Position numbers and translations under genes: made by a program. Shown one piece after another: positions 54,163 to 61,618 of a stretch of 64,000 nt of DNA. Within the stretch, counting starts at the first letter, position 1; every line of letters starts with the position of its first letter. The notes under the pieces were generated by a model that was given only the letters and a program-made list of their open reading frames with translations, did not search any database and was not told where the DNA came from. Source of the DNA: Alcaligenes endophyticus (GTDB taxonomy: Bacteria > Pseudomonadota > Gammaproteobacteria > Burkholderiales > Burkholderiaceae_B); contig NZ_JAPKND010000009.1 in assembly GCF_026344035.1 (NCBI RefSeq), positions 62,001 to 126,000 of the forward strand, in the 5' to 3' direction.

Positions 54163-54937
54163 GGTGAGCGATAAAAGATATAGTTACGAGTACCGGATGG
54201 CAATGGCTTTGGCAGCAGGCGTTTTTCTTGGATGCATAATGGGGCTGGTGTTGGGCGTGTACATTTTTACCAGCAAATCCTTATCGTCGTTCCTTCATAA
54301 CTGGCAAACACTAATAGCTGGTCTATTAGCATTTTTAGCCAGTTTTCTTGTGTTTTTTGGGGCGATATATAACGATATTTCGCGTAGAAGGAAGCAGGCC
54401 TATGTTGCGCGAGCATGCCTCCCGCATACCCTTGCGAAAATCAATAGCTATCTAATTGAGGGAGCTGAGTTTTATAAGAATTATTTCTCAGAAGATCTGG
54501 GGATTAGTGGGCAATATGCTCCACCGGATTTCGATGAGAATTGGCTTCACGGATTGCGGGCGCTGGCCGAGACCGAGTCGGATGATATAACGAAGGTAGT
54601 AGCAGCTTTTATCACCGACTTACAAATCGCTAGATCTAGAATGAAATCTACATTCAAAAAAACTCGTCAAGGAAAAAAACCTATGAGAGGCTTTATCCTT
54701 GGGGAGGTCATAGCCCTTTGTATGATGAATTTGGTTTTAGGCAGAATGTATGAGTATTCTAGGTACCATTCCGATTACGACTATTCCGTCATTACGCTAG
54801 CGGAGTTACAGGGCGTGATTTTGGACTGTGGTTTGAAGTTTAGTAACCAAAAATGGGCGGATGAGCTAAAAGAATTGATAGTGTATTTTTCAGATGCACG
54901 GAGTCCGTTAACAGGATGCTATCTTCAATGGAAGTGA
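54161..54937 (+). CDS. two-helix membrane protein with cytosolic domain, opposite-strand cargo gene
   Basis: 258 residues. Two hydrophobic segments (about 14-39 and 50-72) precede a mostly helical cytosolic domain of about 185 residues. The start is ATG 54161 or GTG 54164 after GGAGG. The ATG forms CATG with the divergent methyltransferase start, so the two genes begin on top of each other. It ends 2 bp from the convergent gene at 54940. No family recognised. The 2-TM plus cytosolic layout is shared with the gene at 56263, though sequence similarity is not obvious. Confidence 0.75.
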   Translation: MVSDKRYSYEYRMAMALAAGVFLGCIMGLVLGVYIFTSKSLSSFLHNWQTLIAGLLAFLASFLVFFGAIYNDISRRRKQAYVARACLPHTLAKINSYLIEGAEFYKNYFSEDLGISGQYAPPDFDENWLHGLRALAETESDDITKVVAAFITDLQIARSRMKSTFKKTRQGKKPMRGFILGEVIALCMMNLVLGRMYEYSRYHSDYDYSVITLAELQGVILDCGLKFSNQKWADELKELIVYFSDARSPLTGCYLQWK

Positions 54938-54939
54938 CT

Positions 54940-55290
54940 CTAAAGTCCCACTGACACCCAAGCGGCTTGGCTTTGCACCTCGCACTCGACATCTTCGTCC
55001 GTGACGATGGCGACCACTTGATACTGATTCTTTTCATAATCAGGTTTTTCAAATGGGCTTTCAATCATTTTTCCAACGCCGTCGTGCCCATATCCACCAG
55101 GATGGTTTGCCGCCATACTCGCTGCATAGCTGGCAATATCTACGATCTTCTCTTCAGGTGTGTCGCCCTCTAGACGCCAAAGACCGCTCTCCCAGTCTTT
55201 CTGCGCCTCTGTTTTGGCGTACCACTCAGGCAGAATGACGCGGACTCGTTTGGTTGTAATTACTTCGATTTCAAAAGTTTTTGTTTTCAT
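54940..55290 (-). CDS. small phage protein of unknown function
   Basis: 116 residues from ATG 55290 with AAGGGG upstream, beginning 1 bp after rdgC. It opens with KTKTFEIEVITTKRVRVILPEW, a beta-rich, DUF-like start, and ends acidic. It contains no membrane segment. No family recognised, but operon position and ribosome-binding site support it. Confidence 0.7.
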   Translation of the reverse strand: MKTKTFEIEVITTKRVRVILPEWYAKTEAQKDWESGLWRLEGDTPEEKIVDIASYAASMAANHPGGYGHDGVGKMIESPFEKPDYEKNQYQVVAIVTDEDVECEVQSQAAWVSVGL

Positions 55291-55291
55291 A

Positions 55292-56191
55292 TCAGCCCCT
55301 TCTCTCGCCGCCCAAGGCATCAACTAGACCAACAAGCATTTGTGCCACTTCGGCAGTCATCAACGCAAAATCCGCTGCGAATAGCTCATCATCATTACTA
55401 AGCTGTTCTTTCTTTTCGGTAAGAATATCTAGCGGCGCTAAGCGCTTGATTTCCAAGCCGCTATCGAGCACAAACGAGATCCGGTCAGCCCATGTAAGAG
55501 CTAGGCGTGTGCATTGCTTGCCAGCGGCTACGTGCTTGCGTACTTCGTCCACATCAGTAGAGTGCTTAACGTACTTAACTGCTGCACCACTGTCACCAGT
55601 AGAGCGTAGCTCCGCGTCTTGGTCGATACTGAAGCCATCCGGCGCCTCATCATCCAGTAGCCACTGCGTCATAGCTGAGGCTGGTGACAGTTCTGTATAG
55701 AGGGGTAAAAGTGGGAAAGGATCCAGCGTCTTGGCCAGCAGCCCCAGCACCTCATCCCCTTTAGATGTGGAGGCCGTGTCAATGACAAACCAGCCGTTGC
55801 GCGTGTTTATCCACACTAAAGTGTCACGCTGCACAGCATGCGATCGAGGCAGCAATTCAGCGATTATCTGTTCTTTGATCTCCCTCATTTGCTTGCGACC
55901 GGGCTTGTAGCCTTGTTGCTCTTCGATATCACGGGCTTTTTCGCGTGCATGCTGGTTAATGACGCTCGCCGGCAGGAGCTTCTTTTCTGCTCTATGACAG
56001 ACAAGCAGTTGACCCTCCTGAGCATAAGCTAGCAGGCCACCTTCACGCGGCGGCACCCAGCCCATGCTGTGAGGCTCTTGACTGCCGCATGGCTGAAACG
56101 CCTGTGTTTCCAGCGCTTCGTGCAACTCTTCGGCGGACATTGAGAAATCGGGGGCGAGTCTAAAGACACGCAGGTTTTTAAACCATTGCAT
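55292..56191 (-). CDS. rdgC: recombination-associated protein RdgC (phage copy)
   Basis: 299 residues opening MQWFKNLRVFRL, a family hallmark, with GWVPPREGG (about 44-52) and a C-terminal SFVLDSGLEIKRL region. RdgC forms a ring around double-stranded DNA and restrains RecA. Normally a chromosomal housekeeping gene in beta- and gammaproteobacteria, it is also carried by some phages. Here it belongs to a phage recombination set with exonuclease and RecT. Confidence 0.92.
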   Translation of the reverse strand: MQWFKNLRVFRLAPDFSMSAEELHEALETQAFQPCGSQEPHSMGWVPPREGGLLAYAQEGQLLVCHRAEKKLLPASVINQHAREKARDIEEQQGYKPGRKQMREIKEQIIAELLPRSHAVQRDTLVWINTRNGWFVIDTASTSKGDEVLGLLAKTLDPFPLLPLYTELSPASAMTQWLLDDEAPDGFSIDQDAELRSTGDSGAAVKYVKHSTDVDEVRKHVAAGKQCTRLALTWADRISFVLDSGLEIKRLAPLDILTEKKEQLSNDDELFAADFALMTAEVAQMLVGLVDALGGERRG

Positions 56192-56262
56192 GATGGGTAA
56201 TTCCTTTAGGGATAGGCTATGCTCATGCAGGTGTGTAACTGCATGTACAGGGAGGGAAGGGG

Positions 56263-56910
56263 ATGAAAATTAAGTGGAAAGAGGACCACAGCGCTAAGAC
56301 GCAGTGGTTTTGGTGGGTGATTATTGGTTGTGTTGCGGGAGTATTGATCACTCTTGTTGTGCAAGGGATATATACGTCCTGGGCAATGTTTGATAAAGCG
56401 CCCTGGTGGGATGTAGTTACCGCTTTCTCTACGTTCGGTGCCGTGGCTGTTGCCTTGTGGACGTTAACTAAAGACGCGAGAAGCCGGTCTGAGGAGCGTC
56501 GTAAATCGCAGGGTATTTATCGTTGGCTCTTCATGGCAGAGTCCGTTCAAGCCTATCTAGCTATAGGTGAATTAATGGAGATATTAGAGAGGTATACCGA
56601 ACTCAAACTGGAGTCTAAATCAACCCCAGAAGACCGATTGAGAGCACTAAGCATTGTGGAAGGGCTGTATGTTCCGAACTTAGATAAGCATATTAATGCA
56701 CTCGTATATTTCAAAAGCAAGTCAGCGGAATCACTTGCCTTGCTCGCAGCGGGGCTTCCGCGTATACGAGCAGATGTGTACACTATTTTTGGTGATGAAA
56801 AAAAAGAGGTTAACAAGGGCAAGCTATCCATCGAGGTGCTCGACAGGATAGAGAGCCTGTTGCAATATATGGCCAATCTTGATTGGGAAGTGCGCCCGGC
56901 CACTTCTTAA
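56263..56910 (+). CDS. two-helix membrane protein with helical cytosolic tail, opposite-strand cargo gene
   Basis: 215 residues with a good GGGAGGGAAGGGG ahead of the ATG. Two hydrophobic segments (about 14-39 and 48-68) are followed by a charged helical domain (70-215). It is inserted on the plus strand between rdgC and the exonuclease gene, with no phage role apparent. No family recognised. Confidence 0.75.
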   Translation: MKIKWKEDHSAKTQWFWWVIIGCVAGVLITLVVQGIYTSWAMFDKAPWWDVVTAFSTFGAVAVALWTLTKDARSRSEERRKSQGIYRWLFMAESVQAYLAIGELMEILERYTELKLESKSTPEDRLRALSIVEGLYVPNLDKHINALVYFKSKSAESLALLAAGLPRIRADVYTIFGDEKKEVNKGKLSIEVLDRIESLLQYMANLDWEVRPATS

Positions 56911-56924
56911 GGCGTAGCTGATAT

Positions 56925-57026
56925 TCAGTTCGCAGCGCACTCTTTAATTTCATTGCCGCCTAGCATTTGCATTTGCTCAGCAATAACTTCAGTGGTGTAG
57001 TTATCTTTACCGTCTTGGTCTTGCTT
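56925..57026 (-). pseudogene. ssb: 3' remnant of a single-stranded DNA-binding protein gene
   Basis: Directly after the exonuclease stop, in the same frame, 33 codons read KQDQDGKDNYTTEVIAEQMQ and on to a stop at 56925-56927. The segment DG-x-D-x-YTTEV-x-A-x-x-MQMLG is the end of the SSB OB fold. No start or N-terminal part remains, so this is a scar of an ssb gene, probably cut by recombination when the exonuclease or the plus-strand cargo gene arrived. Phage recombination operons often hold ssb at this place. Confidence 0.75.
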
Positions 57027-58610
57027 TTAAAGCGACGCCGCCAGATCTTCACTGGCCGCATATAGATCCATATCAAGTAGCCACTCAATGACCTGGCTGT
57101 CATCGACGCGAAAGTGCCGAGTAAGCGCATCGATGATTTGGCGGTCAGTGGGCCGACTGTTGATTGGCGTTGATTTCGCGGGCTTTATTGGCTCTATAGC
57201 TGAAGCAAGCTGTCGAGCAGGTGCTGTTGAAGTGCTCGCCACAGGCTCAGGTTGGGTCTCGATCTTTGCTTTTTCCTCTTCCCGAATGCGCTCCCGCACT
57301 CGCTCTAGGCGAGCATCTTCATCCTTCTGGTGTTGTGATAGACGAGCTATCGCCGTTGATTCAAAGTGCTTTGCAGGCATGGTGACGAGATCATTGAGGT
57401 CTCGGAATAGGGGCTTATGCTGCTCGGCAACGTTATCGTCAAACCAAGTAAGCTTTGCGTATATATCATCAGCGAGTTCGTTGGCTTCGATTTTGGCTCG
57501 GGCCAACTCTGTGTCTGCGGCGTCCTGTAACGTTGCCACTGTGCGCTTACCCTTCATCGCTTGGGCAACATTACACAGCATTGACGGCAATTGAATGGGG
57601 GTCAGCCTAGCGTTGATGCGCTTTATGTGCTCTGCGAATGCAGTTTCTGCCTCAAGCTTGATGCGATTGCGAACATTTTCTTTTTCCGCTTTGACAAGAC
57701 GATCAAGCTCTAGGCGGGTCGAGCGCAGCTCCGCACCTATTTCATCAATAGTGCGAAATAGCTCGTCAATAGACTGAGTTTGGCTAAGGGCATGCTGCTT
57801 GGCTGCTACCAAGCGGTCCTCCGCCTCTTTGCACCACTTAACCGATTTTTCAGCATCCGCAAAGTCTTGATCTGTTTTCAGGTTGCGGTTAATGCTCCGA
57901 ATAACGGCAAGCGCATGTTCCTTGTAATCAGCCAAGTTGCTGGCTGAGACTTCTCCTGTGACCTCAATACGTAGGGCCGGTAGGTTTTCAGGGGTTCGTC
58001 CCACAGCCTCAGGTTTTTGCTCAACAGGTATGTAATTGGCGAGGTCTTCTTGAAGCTGCTTCCAGCCGGCTAGCAGCTTTTGAGCTCGACCAGGCATAGG
58101 GCGATACTCCATTGATACGTAGTTTTCAGCTGTACCGTCAGAAACTACAAAGATGGCCCGCTCAGCGCCTGACACAAGCAACTGCTGCTCCAGTTGCCAA
58201 TAGTACTCTGGGGCTAGGTCTCGTCGCCGCACGGACTCTGCCAAGCATTCGTTCCACATTTTATGTTCAAAAATGGTATCGCCGAGCATGGTGCATCCAT
58301 CTAGGGACGCCAGCAGGGAAATCCCTCCTATTGTGCGGGTGACAGTGATTGGGAATAGCTCCTCGCCGATTTGCCCTTCCACTAGCGGTCGTGCCATAGC
58401 TTCGTACTGATGGCCCTTGTCGAAAAGGTTTCGCTCAACCCAGTCGCTATATTCGCGCTCAGTGCCAGTAGCCTTGAGGTGCAATAGCTCATTGCGTCGA
58501 ATTTTGCTTGAAGCCCCCATCATTACTGGCGCCTCGGAGGCAGTATAGTGTTGGGCTCGTAGGGCATGCCACTCGTCAGTGCCTTGATGTACTTGATGTA
58601 TTTTCATCAT
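57027..58610 (-). CDS. YqaJ-type (lambda exonuclease-like) recombination nuclease
   Basis: 527 residues. The N-terminal YqaJ domain (1-200) shows GTDEWHALRAQHYTASEAPVM, FEHKMW (the catalytic E-x-K) and YYWQLEQQLLVSGAERAIFVV. A long coiled-coil region (about 225-440) and a C-terminal part with Pro/Ala-rich linker follow. It should resect DNA 5' ends for RecT-mediated annealing. It is longer than lambda exonuclease, the C-terminal 300 residues being extra. Its start overlaps the recT stop by 1 bp. Confidence 0.9.
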   Translation of the reverse strand: MMKIHQVHQGTDEWHALRAQHYTASEAPVMMGASSKIRRNELLHLKATGTEREYSDWVERNLFDKGHQYEAMARPLVEGQIGEELFPITVTRTIGGISLLASLDGCTMLGDTIFEHKMWNECLAESVRRRDLAPEYYWQLEQQLLVSGAERAIFVVSDGTAENYVSMEYRPMPGRAQKLLAGWKQLQEDLANYIPVEQKPEAVGRTPENLPALRIEVTGEVSASNLADYKEHALAVIRSINRNLKTDQDFADAEKSVKWCKEAEDRLVAAKQHALSQTQSIDELFRTIDEIGAELRSTRLELDRLVKAEKENVRNRIKLEAETAFAEHIKRINARLTPIQLPSMLCNVAQAMKGKRTVATLQDAADTELARAKIEANELADDIYAKLTWFDDNVAEQHKPLFRDLNDLVTMPAKHFESTAIARLSQHQKDEDARLERVRERIREEEKAKIETQPEPVASTSTAPARQLASAIEPIKPAKSTPINSRPTDRQIIDALTRHFRVDDSQVIEWLLDMDLYAASEDLAASL

Positions 58611-59365
58611 TATTCAGCCTCAATGAGTTCTGGTTTAGCTAGGTCGGTAATAGATTTTTTTTGCAGATCACTGAGAACGAATTTGCTCTCTACGTTGGCG
58701 ATTACACGCTCTGGCGTGACTCGTCCGGACTCGATCATGCCGCGCCACTTGCCAAGGTTCTCTTCTAAGCTTTCTTGCGGGTAATGCGGTAAGGCTGCCT
58801 GAGCTTGGGCGGTTGTTTGTGCGCGGCCCATGTCTTTTTCTAGGGGCGTATCTTGGACCTCTTCGGCAATGGGCATGCCTCGCAAGACGTCAGGGAAAAC
58901 ATCGCGCAAAGCAAAGGCTCTGGCTCGCATCTGGCGCATGCGCTTAGGGTACTGCGACCATGGCCCTGGTTTTCCCGCAAGACCAGCTGATTTTGCGTCC
59001 TCAGTACTGAAGGTGCGCACCTGCTCCTCCTCGCCGCGTCGTTTTACGCGGATGGTCGCAGTGTTGCCGTCATCAGTTTCGTAGATGTATTCACACACTG
59101 ATGAACTGCGCACTAATGCGATTACAGCGTCACCCCAAAGGGCAGGGCGTCCATTAATGACCGCGATGGACTGCATGGCTTGCATGGGTTGTAAACCAAG
59201 CTCTAGGCCCCATTGAATGGCGACCAAAATATTGCCAGGGTTACCCGCAAAGTCCTTGGGTACGATACTTGACTTTGCAAGTACGTCAGCGAAGCGTAGC
59301 GCCTCATCTAATGATTGGGGTGTAAGGCTAAAGCCTTGTTTTTGATGAGTGGTTAAATCTGCCAT
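58610..59365 (-). CDS. recT: RecT-family single-strand annealing protein
   Basis: 251 residues from ATG 59365 with AGGAG at ideal spacing. The RecT core contains NILVAIQWGLELGLQPMQAM and QSIAVINGRPALWGDAVIAL. It anneals complementary strands exposed by the neighbouring exonuclease, forming a two-component recombinase like Red or RecET. Between residues 185 and 225 lies a Gln/Ala-rich linker typical of the family tail. Confidence 0.9.
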   Translation of the reverse strand: MADLTTHQKQGFSLTPQSLDEALRFADVLAKSSIVPKDFAGNPGNILVAIQWGLELGLQPMQAMQSIAVINGRPALWGDAVIALVRSSSVCEYIYETDDGNTATIRVKRRGEEEQVRTFSTEDAKSAGLAGKPGPWSQYPKRMRQMRARAFALRDVFPDVLRGMPIAEEVQDTPLEKDMGRAQTTAQAQAALPHYPQESLEENLGKWRGMIESGRVTPERVIANVESKFVLSDLQKKSITDLAKPELIEAE

Positions 59366-59367
59366 TT

Positions 59368-59556
59368 TTAGGCTCCTATGAGACGCGCTGCCCACGTAGG
59401 GCCGTAAAAAAGCACTCCTAAGAGTGCGATAGCGATTACTAATGTTATTGGCCAGCCCCAAGGCGGGCGGCTGCTATTGGGCGCCCAGCCGCCTACGCCG
59501 TCGTACGGATTTTTACGGCGGGTGCGGGGGAATGCGGGGTTTCGGCTATGTGGCAT
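59368..59556 (-). CDS. small single-helix membrane protein
   Basis: 62 residues from ATG 59556, AGGAGA upstream. A basic, Pro-rich N-terminus is followed by one hydrophobic helix (about 35-56). It overlaps the upstream gene by 11 bp and ends 2 bp before recT. Function unknown. Confidence 0.65.
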   Translation of the reverse strand: MPHSRNPAFPRTRRKNPYDGVGGWAPNSSRPPWGWPITLVIAIALLGVLFYGPTWAARLIGA

Positions 59557-59824
59557 TGGTTTCTCCTGCGCTTCGCGCTCGCAGCATTGAGTCGGCCATT
59601 TCATAGGACTGCTTCGCAATGTCGTCTTGCGGCCACCCGTCTACGCAATACCCGGGCGAAGCAACCATAGCTGCCATGGCCCGCATAGCAAAAGCATCGC
59701 GCAAAGTCATGCCGCCAAACTGCCATTTATCACCACCCTCCCAGTGCCCATAACCTGGACCTTCTTCATAAGGGGAGCTAATTACAGGATAAGCTGGCCC
59801 ACCATCATCAATTCGCGTTGTCAT
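59546..59824 (-). CDS. small phage protein with GGMTLRD motif
   Basis: 92 residues from ATG 59824 (AGGAG upstream). It contains DDGGPAYPV and GGMTLRDAFAMRAMAAM, a combination common in short phage early proteins of unknown function. It overlaps both neighbours (4 and 11 bp). Confidence 0.78.
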   Translation of the reverse strand: MTTRIDDGGPAYPVISSPYEEGPGYGHWEGGDKWQFGGMTLRDAFAMRAMAAMVASPGYCVDGWPQDDIAKQSYEMADSMLRARSAGETNAT

Positions 59825-60078
59825 GCGGTTTCTCCTGATAGGGCAGCTCTTGCCTTTTGAACCCATACGGGGCTACGGTTTTTGTACCGCTGCTGTCGAT
59901 CGCTCCAGTATTCGAGCGCTAAATTAAGAGCTTCTTTCAGCCGCTCTAACTCAGCCGCTTGATCCATTACTTCCTTGTGCAAACGATCTGCCAGTGGATC
60001 GTACCAGCCCGGCATTACCTGCAAACGCTTCATATGAGCGCGCAACTCATGCGACGTTTGATCGGAAACGTAAGTCAT
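59821..60078 (-). CDS. small helical phage protein
   Basis: 85 residues from ATG 60078 after GGAGG. It is mainly helical (AAELERLKEALNLALEYW). It overlaps the previous gene by 4 bp (ATGA) and the next by 4 bp. No family recognised. Confidence 0.68.
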   Translation of the reverse strand: MTYVSDQTSHELRAHMKRLQVMPGWYDPLADRLHKEVMDQAAELERLKEALNLALEYWSDRQQRYKNRSPVWVQKARAALSGETA

Positions 60079-60170
60079 TGCTGCCTCCAAATACTCAAAA
60101 CCTCAGCCCCTAACACCACCATTGCGGCGACAAAAAGATATGTCGCTGAGAACAAGATAAATTTCAGCAT
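60075..60170 (-). CDS. 31-residue membrane microprotein
   Basis: ATG 60170 to TGA 60077-60075. One hydrophobic helix (LFSATYLFVAAMVVL) fills most of its length. GGAGG in the end of the upstream gene is the ribosome-binding site. It overlaps the upstream gene by 7 bp and the downstream gene by 4 bp (ATGA), so it fits the coupled operon exactly. It is below usual gene-finder length limits. Confidence 0.65.
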   Translation of the reverse strand: MLKFILFSATYLFVAAMVVLGAEVLSIWRQQ

Positions 60171-60517
60171 GGCAACGCCTCCAGTTCACCCAAAGTCATG
60201 TTTGCATGCGTCTTATCCGCAAGCTCGTCAATGATTTGGTTGATTGCTTGCTGCAGGTCGATGCGCTGTGAATCATCAGACAGCGCTTGAATAAACTTCG
60301 CCATAAAGCATTTTTTGTACTTTTTGATCAGCTCGTCCTCGATGCCCTCAACCAGCTCTTGGCGATTTTGAGGCCAAGGCACAGAGTTAAAGCCCCAAGA
60401 CAAAAGCACGGATTCTGTTTTGCCGTTCAAGCATTCTAGGATTTGTTTAGCGATGGCCTGACGACGACGCTCGGCCAGTTCGTGTGCGCGCACCTCGCGC
60501 TCAGCGATAGCGTTCAT
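60164..60517 (-). CDS. phage protein of unknown function
   Basis: 117 residues from ATG 60517 with AGGAG upstream. It is charged and helical, opening NAIAEREVRAHELAERRRQAI, with no membrane segment. It is the first gene of the coupled block that ends with the exonuclease. No family recognised. Confidence 0.7.
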   Translation of the reverse strand: MNAIAEREVRAHELAERRRQAIAKQILECLNGKTESVLLSWGFNSVPWPQNRQELVEGIEDELIKKYKKCFMAKFIQALSDDSQRIDLQQAINQIIDELADKTHANMTLGELEALPC

Positions 60518-60649
60518 TTGATAACTCCTGAGGATGGGGATACGCACCGCGTCCGGCGCTAATGGAAAAGATTGGGTTGAGGGTTACAGCTTGCACTGCA
60601 CGCCGTCACGTCCGTTCGCGACCGTCCGGTATTGGCGTTTTGTGGAGTT

Positions 60650-60708
60650 CTGATAGGCCCTCTGGTTTGATGAACTGTTAACAGCGATCAAACCGGAAGG
60701 TCTATCGG
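60650..60708. repeat. long imperfect palindrome with nested palindrome
   Basis: CTGATAGGCC (60650-60659) pairs with GGTCTATCGG (60699-60708), and CTGGTTTGAT (60662-60671) with ATCAAACCGG (60687-60696). Only 2-nt mismatches separate the two stems. The loop holds another palindrome, CTGTTAACAG (60675-60684). It lies between the divergent minus-strand block and the lipoprotein gene at 60752. There is no T run, so an operator, cruciform or insertion boundary is as likely as a terminator. Confidence 0.7.
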
Positions 60709-60751
60709 TGGGCTAAACTGCAATGACTTTAATGAACCCAACGGACTATTC

Positions 60752-61165
60752 ATGCAGAAATTCGGAATCATTGCTCTACTTGCCATTCTTGGCGGCTGCG
60801 TGTCAGCTACAGACAGCCAACAGCCTCAGCAAGTTGAGATGGCGAACCCAGCCTCGGTGTACTGCCAAGCGGTGGGTGGGAGTTTGACTATTGAAAACAC
60901 GTCAGCAGGGCAGGTGGGCATGTGTACACTGCCTGATGGGGAAAAGGTTGAAGAATGGGAGCTCTTTAAGGCAGCAAGCCAATGCGGTGCTGATACGCGT
61001 CAAAATCTGGTCGGTACGCCAGCCGCTAGTCTTAATCAATCTACGCTGCCCGAGCTTTCGCGAGTCATCCATCACAACTCGGCAGTCACTATGGATTACC
61101 GACAGGATCGTTTAAATGTCTATGTGGATGGCGGTGGAAAGATTGAGCGCGTGACTTGCGGGTAA
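60752..61165 (+). CDS. DUF333 plus I78 peptidase-inhibitor lipoprotein (cargo gene)
   Basis: 137 residues. A lipoprotein signal ends at lipobox ILGGC (Cys16). A DUF333 domain (about 29-70: ANPASVYCQAVGG, MCTLPDGEKVEEWE) is followed by an I78-type inhibitor domain (about 77-137) opening CGADTRQNLVG and ending TMDYRQDRLNVYVD and a terminal Cys-Gly. I78 inhibitors block serine proteases such as elastase. An outer-membrane or periplasmic protease inhibitor carried by a prophage could act in lysogenic conversion. The domain fusion itself is known in proteobacteria. Confidence 0.85.
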   Translation: MQKFGIIALLAILGGCVSATDSQQPQQVEMANPASVYCQAVGGSLTIENTSAGQVGMCTLPDGEKVEEWELFKAASQCGADTRQNLVGTPAASLNQSTLPELSRVIHHNSAVTMDYRQDRLNVYVDGGGKIERVTCG

Positions 61166-61196
61166 GTATTGCTGGTTAGGTCATGAAGAAAATAGG

Positions 61197-61270
61197 CTGA
61201 GGGCGAACCGGCTAAGTCGGCTTCACGCGCCTAGGATGTGCGGCTTTGACAGGCTCGCAGTGGCCCTCAG
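61197..61270 (+). other. possible structured RNA region
   Basis: CTGAGGGC (61197-61204) and GCCCTCAG (61263-61270) are perfect 8-bp arms around 58 nt that contain smaller stems (around 61205-61224). This lies in the 453-bp gap after the inhibitor lipoprotein gene, which holds no complete gene. A small RNA or leader element is possible; the match could also be chance. Confidence 0.35.
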
Positions 61271-61384
61271 ATATGAACCCTATGGAAAGGTGCATATCAA
61301 AGGGCAGGGAGCTAGTTACTCTCTGTAGCGCTTGTTTTGGCGGTTTAAGGCACAATATTTGCGGAAATTAAAGGGGTTATTCAC

Positions 61385-61536
61385 ATGAAAAGCTATTTCT
61401 TGCGCGTGCGATGCTGTCAATTCTTTCGGCCTGGGCGGTCCACAGCCCACGAGGGTCTGTAATCGTTGATCCGGATCGTCATCATGGGTCTGGGGGCTTC
61501 TGTCCTCCAGGGCAAGCGAAGAAGGGGAGCTGTTAG
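61385..61536 (+). pseudogene. frameshifted small secreted protein
   Basis: ATG 61385 has a strong AAAGGGG at ideal spacing and opens MKSYFL, but its frame soon loses sense. From about 61408 the frame shifted by two bases reads AMLSILSAWAVHSPRG, a signal-peptide-like core. It continues to HHGSGGFCPPGQAKKGSC and a stop at 61534-61536. Together they would make a secreted protein of about 50 residues with one base lost or gained near 61400-61410. A true gene could instead start at ATG 61411 without a ribosome-binding site. Confidence 0.55.
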
Positions 61537-61618
61537 GCGTTAACTAAAAGTTCTGTATATGAACTACTGACTTTGGTTACTATGATGCGATTGCAGAAAT
61601 TTAAAGCATTTACAACTC

